64,000 bases of DNA, from positions 1,240,001-1,304,000 of the forward strand of contig NZ_JBHLWM010000001.1 of the NCBI RefSeq assembly GCF_042432815.1, given 5' to 3'. The notes beneath the pieces were generated by a model. It saw only the letters and a list, made by a program, of their open reading frames with translations. It searched no databases and was not told the origin of the DNA. The first letter of the stretch is position 1. Every line of letters begins with the position of its first letter. The position numbers and the translations under genes were made by a program. This document shows positions 8,353 to 15,661 of this stretch, in pieces. This DNA comes from Rhodopseudomonas telluris. Lineage in GTDB: Bacteria > Pseudomonadota > Alphaproteobacteria > Rhizobiales > Xanthobacteraceae.

Positions 8353-9159
8353 TCATCCGAAGTAACAGCTGACGCTGCCATAGGCGCCATAATCCGCCTG
8401 GATGGTGTCGCCCTTGCGGCATTCGATGGCGCGGATGAACGAGCCGGCCAGCACCACCTGTCCCGGCTCCAGCGCCAGCCCCTGCGGGGCGATCTTGTTG
8501 GCGAGCCATGCGACCGCGGTGGCTGGATGATTGAGTACACCTGCGGCAAGGCCCGTCTCTTCGAGCTGACCATTCTTGTAAGTCAGCGCACCGATCCAGC
8601 GCAGATCAGTGTCGAGCGGGCGGATCGGCCGGCCGCCGACCACGATGCCGGCATTCGCCGCATTGTCGGCGATGGTGTCGAAGATCTTGCGCGTCGCCTT
8701 GGTTTCCGGATCGACGCGTTGCACCCGCGTATCGAGGATCTCCAGCGCCGGCACCACGAAGTCCGTGGCGTTCAGCACGTCGAAGATGGTGCAGTCGGGC
8801 CCGGCGAGGCGATGCTTCATCACGAAGGCGAGTTCGGCCTCGATCCGCGTCGCGATGAAGCGATCGGTCGGCACCACGCCGCCGTCGTTGAAGAACATGT
8901 CGTCGAGCAGCACGCCGGAATCCGGCTCATCGATATTCAGCTGGCTCTGCATCGCCTTCGAGGTCAGACCGATCTTGTGGCCGCGCACGCGTCTTCCGTT
9001 AGCGACCTTTAGGTCCATCCACGCACTTTGAATCGCGTAGGCGTCGGGAATCGTGATCGTCGGATGATCCAGCGACAGCTGGCGGATCTGCACCTTGGTC
9101 TTTTCGGCCTGATGCAGCCGCTCAGCCGCGGCGCGAATTTCGTTGGTCGACAACGCCAT
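8353..9159 (-). CDS. hpaH: 2-oxo-hept-4-ene-1,7-dioate hydratase
   Basis: 268 residues, full length for the hydratase/decarboxylase family (HpaH, MhpD). Signatures include RGHKIGLTSKAMQ, GVLLDDMFF, RIEAELAFV with acidic Mg-binding residues, and GQVVLAGSFIRA near the end. It hydrates 2-oxo-hept-4-ene-1,7-dioate to the 4-hydroxy compound cleaved by HpaI. It is the first gene of the minus-strand hpa series, divergent from hpaR with only 71 bp between the start codons. That gap must hold both promoters. Confidence 0.9.
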   Translation of the reverse strand: MALSTNEIRAAAERLHQAEKTKVQIRQLSLDHPTITIPDAYAIQSAWMDLKVANGRRVRGHKIGLTSKAMQSQLNIDEPDSGVLLDDMFFNDGGVVPTDRFIATRIEAELAFVMKHRLAGPDCTIFDVLNATDFVVPALEILDTRVQRVDPETKATRKIFDTIADNAANAGIVVGGRPIRPLDTDLRWIGALTYKNGQLEETGLAAGVLNHPATAVAWLANKIAPQGLALEPGQVVLAGSFIRAIECRKGDTIQADYGAYGSVSCYFG

Positions 9160-9225
9160 GCTCGGCTTCCGCCTCGTTTTCCATCCCTGCGCCGACGCCC
9201 TCGAAAACGCTCGCGCACGAACTGA

Positions 9226-9237
9226 TTAACATGTTAA
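9226..9237. promoter_or_regulatory. Candidate HpaR (MarR-type) operator, TTAACATGTTAA
   Basis: A perfect 12-bp AT-rich palindrome in the 71-bp hpaH/hpaR divergent region. The ATG of the longest hpaR frame (9231) is its centre. MarR proteins commonly bind AT-rich palindromes of this size that overlap divergent promoters; assignment to HpaR is inference. Confidence 0.55.
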
Positions 9238-9899
9238 ATGATCGGGCTCAAACCCAAACCGTGCTTGTTGCAATGCAAAAATCACCTCCGTCGTCATTGC
9301 GAGCGAAGCGAAGCAATCCAGCCGCACGTACCGGCGCTGGATTGCCTCGGCGCGATGCGCCTCGCAATGACACGGATGGGCAAGCGCAGAATAAAGACGC
9401 GCCGATCCGCGAGTTCTCGCGCTCACTGCCGATGCTGCTGTTGCGTGGCCGCGAAGCCGTGATGCGGCACTTCCGGCCGTTGCTGCGGGCGCATGGGCTC
9501 AGCGAGCAGCAATGGCGCATCCTGCGCGCGCTCAGCGCGGTCGATGCTATCGAGGTCACCGAGCTGGCGCATGACGCGTTTCTGCTCGGCCCCAGCCTGT
9601 CGCGCATCCTGCGCGATCTCGAAAGCCGCAAGCTGCTTGCGCGCAAGACTGCGCGCGAAGATCAGCGCCGCAGCATGGTGTCGATCACGCCGAAGGGCGT
9701 GAAGCTGATCGAGACCGTCGGTCCATTCTCTGAAGCCATCTATGCAGAGATCGCGCGCCGTTACGGCGGGGCGCAGCTCGGCGAGTTGCAGGATCTGTTG
9801 CGTACGCTCGACGACAGCTTGTCGGCGATGCCGGTGCGCCATGCCGCGGGCGCGGTGGACAGCGACGCTGATTTTGGTTCAACTCGCCGGCGCAAATGA
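9231..9899 (+). CDS. hpaR: MarR-family regulator of homoprotocatechuate degradation (HpaR), start uncertain
   Basis: 222 residues from ATG 9231, but the MarR domain begins only near residue 65 (RSLPMLLLRGREAVMRHFRP, SEQQWRILRAL, LGPSLSRILRDLESRKLL, DQRRSMVSITPKG). It matches HpaR, the repressor of the pathway. Ordinary HpaR proteins are about 140-150 residues. The extra N-terminus is largely the in-frame translation of palindromic repeat C1 (9293-9371, reading SSLRAKRSNP...). Either the repeat was tolerated as a disordered tail, or translation starts downstream, for example at ATG 9432; no strong ribosome site marks either. It is divergent from hpaH and followed by the Ldh and HpaI genes. Confidence 0.8.
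   Translation: MLNDRAQTQTVLVAMQKSPPSSLRAKRSNPAARTGAGLPRRDAPRNDTDGQAQNKDAPIREFSRSLPMLLLRGREAVMRHFRPLLRAHGLSEQQWRILRALSAVDAIEVTELAHDAFLLGPSLSRILRDLESRKLLARKTAREDQRRSMVSITPKGVKLIETVGPFSEAIYAEIARRYGGAQLGELQDLLRTLDDSLSAMPVRHAAGAVDSDADFGSTRRRK
9293..9371. repeat. Dispersed palindromic repeat, family C, copy 1 (within hpaR frame)
   Basis: 79 bp from GTCATTGCGAGCGAAGC to CTCGCAATGAC, with inner arms CAATCCAG / CTGGATTG. It is related to the copy at 11078-11155. It carries no stop in the hpaR frame. Confidence 0.9.
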
Positions 9900-9939
9900 C
9901 GGCCGCAGGCGATGCGCCGGGCCGCGAGGGGAGGAGACG

Positions 9940-9990
9940 ATGAGCGATCAGCCGGGCCAGCCCCGCCGGGGAAGGGCGTCGTCATGGTGA
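9940..9990 (+). CDS. Possible 16-residue leader peptide coupled to the Ldh-family gene
   Basis: ATG 9940 follows a very strong ribosome site (GAGGGGAGGAGACG) and encodes a 16-residue peptide, MSDQPGQPRRGRASSW. Its TGA stop (9988-9990) overlaps the ATGG of the dehydrogenase start at 9984. The dehydrogenase itself has only GGGAAGGG nearby. This arrangement would couple translation of the two frames. It may equally be chance or an ancestral start moved by indels. No homologue is recognised. Confidence 0.35.
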   Translation: MSDQPGQPRRGRASSW

Positions 9991-11069
9991 CGCTGAAAGC
10001 CGACAAACTCATCGACTTCGTCGCGCAGGTGTTCGAACGCGCCGGCTCGTCCAAGGACGAAGCGCGCCGCATCGGTTCCTATCTTACCACCGCCAATCTC
10101 ACCGGCCACGATAGCCACGGCGTCATTCGTGTGCCGGTGTACATCCGCTGGCGCAAGGCCGGCGCGGTGCATCCCGATCGGGTCGTTGATGTGCCGGTCG
10201 ATCTGCCGTCGCTGGCGATCGTCGACGGCAAGTTCGGCTATGGCCAGACCGTCGGGCCGCAGGCGGTGCGGATCGGCATCGACAAATGCAAGGCGCAGGG
10301 CCTTGCTGCGGTCGGGTTGAAGAACGCCGGGCATATCGGCCGCATCGGCGACTGGGCCGAGATGGCGGCGGCCGAAGGACTGGTGTCGATCCATTTCGTC
10401 ACCGCGGCGGGATCCATCCTGGTGGCGCCGTTCGGCGGCGTCGAGCGGCGGCTGTCCACCGCGCCGTATTGTGTCGGCATTCCGCGGTACGGCGCACCGC
10501 CGGTGGTGCTGGATCTCGCGACCTCGATCGTGGCCGAAGGCAAGGTGCTGGTCGCGGCGCGCGGTGGCAAGACGCTGCCGGAAGGTGCGCTGATCAACCC
10601 GGACGGCAGCCTCAGCCAGGATCCGGCGACTCTCTACGGCCCGCACGAAAAGGACGGCCCCATCAACCATGCCAACGGCCAGGGCGCGATCCGCGCCTTC
10701 GGCGAGCACAAGGGCTCGGGCCTGGCGCTGATCTGCGAACTGCTCGGCGGCGCGCTCACCGGCAACGGCGCGACAGGGCCGAACCGGCCGTTCGCCAACG
10801 GCATGTTCTCGATCTATGTCGATCCGCAGTGGATCGATCCGTCGCATGTGTTCGACGCTGAAGTGACGCGCTACATCGATTACTTCAAGAGCGCCAAGAC
10901 GGTCGCGGGCGTCGACCAGGTGCTGATCCCCGGCGATCCCGAACAGAAGACCCGCGCCGAACGCACGGCGAACGGCGTCCCGCTCCCCGACGACACCTGG
11001 GCCGCCATCGTCGCCACGGCGCGCGAAGTGGGCGTCTCCGAGCAGGCCATCCAGGCGGCGACGATGTGA
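9984..11069 (+). CDS. Ldh_2-family (malate/L-lactate/ureidoglycolate-type) NAD(P)-dependent dehydrogenase
   Basis: 361 residues, the normal length of the Ldh_2 (YlbC/AllD/ComC) family, which is unrelated to classical lactate dehydrogenase. Motifs include TGHDSHGVIRVP (substrate histidine region), NAGHIGRIGDWAE and FGEHKGSGLALICELLGGALTG. It reduces or oxidises a 2-oxo/2-hydroxy acid. Placement between hpaR and hpaI suggests it handles a 2-oxo or 2-hydroxy acid tied to the pathway, but the substrate is not defined by sequence. The frame is open from 9912; ATG 9984 begins the conserved part and follows GGGAAGGG. Confidence 0.85.
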   Translation: MVTLKADKLIDFVAQVFERAGSSKDEARRIGSYLTTANLTGHDSHGVIRVPVYIRWRKAGAVHPDRVVDVPVDLPSLAIVDGKFGYGQTVGPQAVRIGIDKCKAQGLAAVGLKNAGHIGRIGDWAEMAAAEGLVSIHFVTAAGSILVAPFGGVERRLSTAPYCVGIPRYGAPPVVLDLATSIVAEGKVLVAARGGKTLPEGALINPDGSLSQDPATLYGPHEKDGPINHANGQGAIRAFGEHKGSGLALICELLGGALTGNGATGPNRPFANGMFSIYVDPQWIDPSHVFDAEVTRYIDYFKSAKTVAGVDQVLIPGDPEQKTRAERTANGVPLPDDTWAAIVATAREVGVSEQAIQAATM

Positions 11070-11077
11070 GGTTTTCC

Positions 11078-11155
11078 GTCATTGCGAGGAGCGAAGCGAC
11101 GAAGCAATCCAGCTCAGTGCACGGAACTGGATTGCTTCGCTTCGCTCGCAAAGAC
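11078..11155. repeat. Dispersed palindromic repeat, family C, copy 2
   Basis: 78 bp bounded by GTCATTGCGAGG and CTCGCAAAGAC, with inner arms GAAGCAATCCAG / CTGGATTGCTTC. It starts 9 bp after the dehydrogenase stop and ends about 40 bp before hpaI. It may also act as a partial transcription barrier inside the hpaR-hpaI unit. Confidence 0.9.
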
Positions 11156-11193
11156 GGGGCGAGGTCAGTAACAAGCGACGGTAGGAAGTAGCA

Positions 11194-11970
11194 ATGGCAA
11201 ACAAAGTGAAACAACTCTGGGCCGACGGCAAAGTCGTGGTCAATGGCTGGCTGGCGATTCCGTCGGGGTTTTCGGCCGAGGTGATGGCGCAATGCGGGTT
11301 CGACAGCATCACGGTCGACATCCAGCACGGCGTGCAGGACTATCAGTCGATGGTGACCTGCTTCCAGGGGATGCAGGCGCATCCGGTGACGCCGATGGTA
11401 CGGGTGCCGTGGAACGAGCCCGGCATCATCGGCAAGGTGCTGGACGGCGGCGCCTACGGGGTGATCTGCCCCATGGTGAATACCAAGCAGGAAGCGGAGA
11501 ACTTTGTCCAATACTGCAAGTACCCGCCGCGCGGCACGCGCAGCAATGGCCCGATCCGCGCCGGGTTGTATGGCTCGTCGGGCAATTACCAGACGACTGC
11601 CAACGACGAGACGTTGTGCATCCCGATGATCGAAACCCGCACTGCGGTCGAGAACATGGAGGCGATCCTCGACGTCGAGGGCATCGCCGGCGTGTATATC
11701 GGGCCGAGCGATCTCGGCTTCTCCTACGGGCTGGTGCCGAAGCTCGACCGCGACGAGCCGGAGATCCTGAAGATCTACGACAAGCTGCTGAAGGAGTGCG
11801 ACAAGCGTGGCATCTACCCGGGCATCCATTGCTCCGGCCCCGAAGGCGCTGCCCGCAACATCGCGCTCGGCTTCAAGCTGGTGACGCTGCTCAACGACAG
11901 CGGCATCATGGCGATCGGAGCCCGCAGCTGGGTCGCCGAGACCCGGAAGAACTCGGGCGGGAAGGCGTAG
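11194..11970 (+). CDS. hpaI: HpcH/HpaI aldolase (4-hydroxy-2-oxoheptanedioate aldolase)
   Basis: 258 residues, a class II pyruvate aldolase of the HpcH/HpaI family. DIQHGVQDYQ holds the catalytic His. MVRVPWNEPG, PMIETRTAVENME (metal-binding Glu) and GVYIGPSDLGFS (metal-binding Asp) follow in order. It splits 4-hydroxy-2-oxoheptanedioate into pyruvate and succinic semialdehyde, the last step of the meta pathway encoded by the genes to the left. The gene is on the opposite strand from the other catabolic genes, in the hpaR-side unit. The ATG at 11194 follows GACGGTAGGAAGTAGC. Confidence 0.9.
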   Translation: MANKVKQLWADGKVVVNGWLAIPSGFSAEVMAQCGFDSITVDIQHGVQDYQSMVTCFQGMQAHPVTPMVRVPWNEPGIIGKVLDGGAYGVICPMVNTKQEAENFVQYCKYPPRGTRSNGPIRAGLYGSSGNYQTTANDETLCIPMIETRTAVENMEAILDVEGIAGVYIGPSDLGFSYGLVPKLDRDEPEILKIYDKLLKECDKRGIYPGIHCSGPEGAARNIALGFKLVTLLNDSGIMAIGARSWVAETRKNSGGKA

Positions 11971-12057
11971 CGGGGTTCCGGTCGGCGCTCGTGCGTCTGC
12001 CACCGTCTCCTCGAGCCGCTGTCATCTTCGTCTTTCCCGTGTTCGCCATCCAAGGCC

Positions 12058-12153
12058 GTCATCCTCCGCGAAAGCGGAGGATCCAGTATTCCAGAGCGTT
12101 TCGAGCCTTGAGCGCTCTGGGATACTGGGTCGCCCGCCTTCGCGGGCGATGAC
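12058..12153. repeat. Dispersed palindromic repeat, family A, copy 2, in a 323-bp gap
   Basis: 96 bp from GTCATCCTCCGC to GGGCGATGAC, with the same CCAGTATTCCAGAGCG / GCTCTGGGATACTGG core as copy 1. The remaining gap between hpaI and the next gene (11971-12293) shows no gene; it should hold the promoter of the transglutaminase operon. Confidence 0.9.
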
Positions 12154-12293
12154 GCTGTAAATGGTGCGAAGCTTCGATCGCCACTCCCTTTGTCTCCGGA
12201 TGCGCCCCCTCCTTATGCATCCCTTGCCCTTTGTTAGCGCTTGATCCCTTCCGGTTCCGGTGTTCTGCTCAAAAAGAATGCTGGAGTTGCCCT

Positions 12294-15200
12294 GTGTCGA
12301 TCTTCGTCGCTCTACATCACGTCACGCACTACAAATACGACCGCCCCATCGACCTTGGCCCCCAGACCATCCGGCTGCGCCCGGCGCCGCATACGCGGAC
12401 GCCGATCCTGTCGTATTCGCTGAAGGTCACGCCAGCGAACCACTTCATCAACTGGCAGCAGGATCCGCAGGGCAACTGGCTGGCGCGGTTCGTGTTTCCC
12501 GAGAAGGCGGACGAGCTCAAGATCGAAGTCGACTTCACCGCGGCAATGACGGTGATCAATCCGTTCGACTTCTTTGTCGAAAGTTATGCCGAGAGCTTCC
12601 CCTTCGCCTACAGCGCCGACCTGCAGCACGAACTCGCGCCGTATCTGATCACCGAGCGGCCCGGACCGCTGTTTCAGGCTTATCTCGATTCGATTCCGCG
12701 TCAGGCCGAGAGCACGGTCAACTTCCTGGTCGATCTCAACGCCAAGCTGCGCGAGCGCGTCAACTACATCATCCGCATGGAACCGGGCGTGCAGACGCCG
12801 GAGGAGACGCTCGGCAAGGGATGCGGCTCGTGCCGCGATTCGGCGTGGCTGCTGATCCAGACGCTGCGCCATCTCGGCCTCGCGGCGCGCTTCGTCTCCG
12901 GTTACTTGATCCAGCTTCGCCCCGACATTCAGGCAATCGACGGGCCGAAGGGCGCCGAGAACGACTTCACCGATCTGCACGCCTGGGCCGAAGTCTATCT
13001 GCCCGGCGCAGGTTGGGTCGGCTTCGACGTCACCTCGGGCTTGCTCGCCGGCGAGGGGCACATCCCGGTCGCCGCCACTCCCCATTATCGCACGGCGGCG
13101 CCGATCTCCGGCGTGGTCGGCTTCGCCAATGTCGACTTCAATTTTGAGATGAAGGTCGAGCGGATTCGCGAGGCGCCACGGATCACGCTGCCGTTCTCGG
13201 ACGAATCCTGGGCGCGGCTCGATGCGCTCGGCGAGAAGGTGGATGCCGATCTTGCCGCGCAGGACGTGCGGCTGACGATGGGCGGCGAGCCGACCTTCGT
13301 GTCGATCGACGATATGGAATCGCCGGAGTGGAACGTCGCGGCGGTTGGCGGTGCCAAGCGCATGCTGGCCGATGATCTGATCCGCCGGCTGCGCACGCGG
13401 TTTGCGCCGGGCGGGCTGCTGCATTACGGGCAGGGCAAATGGTATCCCGGCGAAAGCCTGCCGCGCTGGGCCTTCGGGCTGTACTGGCGCAAGGACGGCC
13501 AGCCGATCTGGAAGAACCCGAACCTGATCGCCCCGGTGTTCGGCGCGCGCCCAGCCAGGCTGGAGGAAGCCGAACAATTCGCGATCGGCACCGCGAAGCG
13601 GCTCGGCATCGACACCGACTACGTGCTGCCGGCGTTCGAGGATCCGAGCCATTGGCTCCAGAAGGAAGCCACGCTGCCGCCGAATGTCGATCCATCCGAC
13701 AGCAAGCTTGCCGATCCGGAAGAGCGCGCGCGCATGGCGCGGGTGTTCGATTCCGGGCTGACGACGCCGAAGGGCTTCGTGCTGCCGATTCAGGCGTGGC
13801 AGGCCGAGGCGCCGCAGCCGAAGAAGCGGTGGCGCAGCGAGCGCTGGAAGCTGCGCCGCGGCAATCTCTTCCTGGTGCCGGGCGACTCGCCGATGGGACT
13901 GCGACTGCCGATCGCGTCGCTGCCGCATATTCCCGAAGAGGACTATCCCTATATCGTCGAGCGTGACCCGCTCGATCCGCGCGGTCCGCTACCGAGCTTC
14001 GCGCCCATGACCTTCGCACCGCCGCCTGCGGTCGAAGCCGAGCAGATGCAGGTTTTCGAACAATCGGCGAGTGCTGCGGGCGCTGCGAACCAGACCGTCG
14101 AGGAGCAGAAGCTGCGCAAGGGCGGCGTGCGCACCGCGATGTCGATCGAGATCCGCGAAGGTGTGCTGTGCGCGTTCATGCCGCCGACCGAGACCATCGA
14201 TGATTATCTCGAACTGGTGTCTGCAGTGGAAGCGACCGCCGAGGAGATGCAGCTTCAGGTTCACGTCGAGGGCTATCCGCCGCCCTACGATCCGCGCATC
14301 GAGGTTATCAAGGTCACGCCTGATCCCGGCGTGATCGAGGTCAACATTCATCCGGCGCAGAACTGGCGCGAAGCGGTGCAGACGACCTTCGGTCTCTACG
14401 AAGAGGCCGCACAGGTTCGGCTCGGCGCCAACCGCTTCCTGATCGACGGCCGACACACCGGCACCGGCGGCGGCAATCACGTCGTGGTCGGCGGCGCCAG
14501 CCCGGCGGACTCGCCGTTCCTGCGGCGGCCCGATCTGCTGAAAAGCCTGGTGCTGTTCTGGCAGCGGCATCCGTCGCTGTCCTATCTGTTCTCCGGCATG
14601 TTCATCGGCCCGACCAGCCAGGCGCCGCGGATCGACGAGGCGCGGCACGATTCGCTGTATGAATTGGAGATTGCGCTGGCGCATGTGCCGCGGCCCGGCG
14701 TCAAGGCGCCGCTGTGGCTTGCCGACCGTCTATTCCGCAACATCCTGGTCGATATCACCGGCAATACGCACCGCGCCGAAATCTGCATCGACAAGATGTA
14801 CTCGCCGGACAGCCCGACCGGCCGGCTCGGTCTGGTCGAATTCCGTGCTCTGGAGATGCCACCGGATCCGCGGATGTCGCTGGCGCAGCAGCTCCTGATC
14901 CGTGCGCTGATCGCGATGCTGTGGAAGCAGCCGCTGGACGGCAAGTTCGTCCGCTGGGGCACGGCGCTACATGATCGCTTCATGCTGCCGCATTTCCTGT
15001 GGGAGGACTTCCGCGACGTGCTCGGCGAGCTCGGCCGCGCCGGTTACGCATTCGAGCCGGAGTGGTTCACCGCTCAGCTCGAATTCCGTTTTCCCGTGTT
15101 CGGCAGCGTGTATCACGGCGGCGTCACGCTGGAAGTGCGTCAGGCGCTGGAGCCGTGGCATGTGCTCGGCGAGGAAGGCACCCCCGGCGGCACCGTGCGC

Positions 15201-15638
15201 TTCGTCGACAGTTCGGTCGAGCGGCTGCAGGTCAAGGCCGAGGGCTTCGTCGAGGGGCGTCACGTCATCACCTGCAACGGGCGCCGGCTGCCGATGACGC
15301 CGACCGCGCGCTCCGGCGAGGCGGTGGCGGCGGTGCGGTTCAAGGCGTGGCAGCCGGCTTCCGGCCTGCATCCCACCATCCCGGTTCACTCGCCTCTGGT
15401 GTTCGACATCGTCGACACCTGGAACGGCCGTTCGCTCGGCGGCTGCGTCTATCACGTGGCGCATCCCGGCGGGCGCTCCTACGAGACCCGGCCGGTCAAT
15501 TCCTACGAGGCCGAGGCGCGGCGGCTGGCGCGCTTCCAGGATCACGGCCACACGCCGGGCCGGATCGAGCCGCCGCACGAAGAACGCACACTTGAATTCC
15601 CGTTGACCCTCGACTTGCGGACCCCACTGCTGCATTGA
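12294..15638 (+). CDS. Transglutaminase-like protein fused to DUF2126
   Basis: 1114 residues. Residues about 1-100 match the bacterial transglutaminase N-terminal beta domain (ALHHVTHYKYDRPI, TIRLRPAPHTR). Next comes a papain-like transglutaminase core with Cys in GKGCGSCRDS (about 179), His in DLHAWAEVY (about 229) and Asp in GWVGFDVTSG (about 245). The remaining 800 residues are the DUF2126 region (LTMGGEPTFVSIDD, DGRHTGTGGGNHVVVGG, MFIGPTSQAPR). GTG 12294 is the chosen start: GGAG lies 8 nt upstream and MSIFVALHH is where the family begins. It opens a three-gene operon with a permuted ATP-grasp and another transglutaminase. Such sets are predicted to build and cut a peptide-like product; no activity is established. 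Confidence 0.88.
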   Translation: MSIFVALHHVTHYKYDRPIDLGPQTIRLRPAPHTRTPILSYSLKVTPANHFINWQQDPQGNWLARFVFPEKADELKIEVDFTAAMTVINPFDFFVESYAESFPFAYSADLQHELAPYLITERPGPLFQAYLDSIPRQAESTVNFLVDLNAKLRERVNYIIRMEPGVQTPEETLGKGCGSCRDSAWLLIQTLRHLGLAARFVSGYLIQLRPDIQAIDGPKGAENDFTDLHAWAEVYLPGAGWVGFDVTSGLLAGEGHIPVAATPHYRTAAPISGVVGFANVDFNFEMKVERIREAPRITLPFSDESWARLDALGEKVDADLAAQDVRLTMGGEPTFVSIDDMESPEWNVAAVGGAKRMLADDLIRRLRTRFAPGGLLHYGQGKWYPGESLPRWAFGLYWRKDGQPIWKNPNLIAPVFGARPARLEEAEQFAIGTAKRLGIDTDYVLPAFEDPSHWLQKEATLPPNVDPSDSKLADPEERARMARVFDSGLTTPKGFVLPIQAWQAEAPQPKKRWRSERWKLRRGNLFLVPGDSPMGLRLPIASLPHIPEEDYPYIVERDPLDPRGPLPSFAPMTFAPPPAVEAEQMQVFEQSASAAGAANQTVEEQKLRKGGVRTAMSIEIREGVLCAFMPPTETIDDYLELVSAVEATAEEMQLQVHVEGYPPPYDPRIEVIKVTPDPGVIEVNIHPAQNWREAVQTTFGLYEEAAQVRLGANRFLIDGRHTGTGGGNHVVVGGASPADSPFLRRPDLLKSLVLFWQRHPSLSYLFSGMFIGPTSQAPRIDEARHDSLYELEIALAHVPRPGVKAPLWLADRLFRNILVDITGNTHRAEICIDKMYSPDSPTGRLGLVEFRALEMPPDPRMSLAQQLLIRALIAMLWKQPLDGKFVRWGTALHDRFMLPHFLWEDFRDVLGELGRAGYAFEPEWFTAQLEFRFPVFGSVYHGGVTLEVRQALEPWHVLGEEGTPGGTVRFVDSSVERLQVKAEGFVEGRHVITCNGRRLPMTPTARSGEAVAAVRFKAWQPASGLHPTIPVHSPLVFDIVDTWNGRSLGGCVYHVAHPGGRSYETRPVNSYEAEARRLARFQDHGHTPGRIEPPHEERTLEFPLTLDLRTPLLH

Positions 15639-15661
15639 TTCAACCTGCAGAGGGGGCTTCC

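Noticed and set aside
9900..9990. A frameshift in the Ldh_2 gene start
   Set aside because: The dehydrogenase from ATG 9984 is full length for its family, so the short upstream frame does not imply a broken gene.
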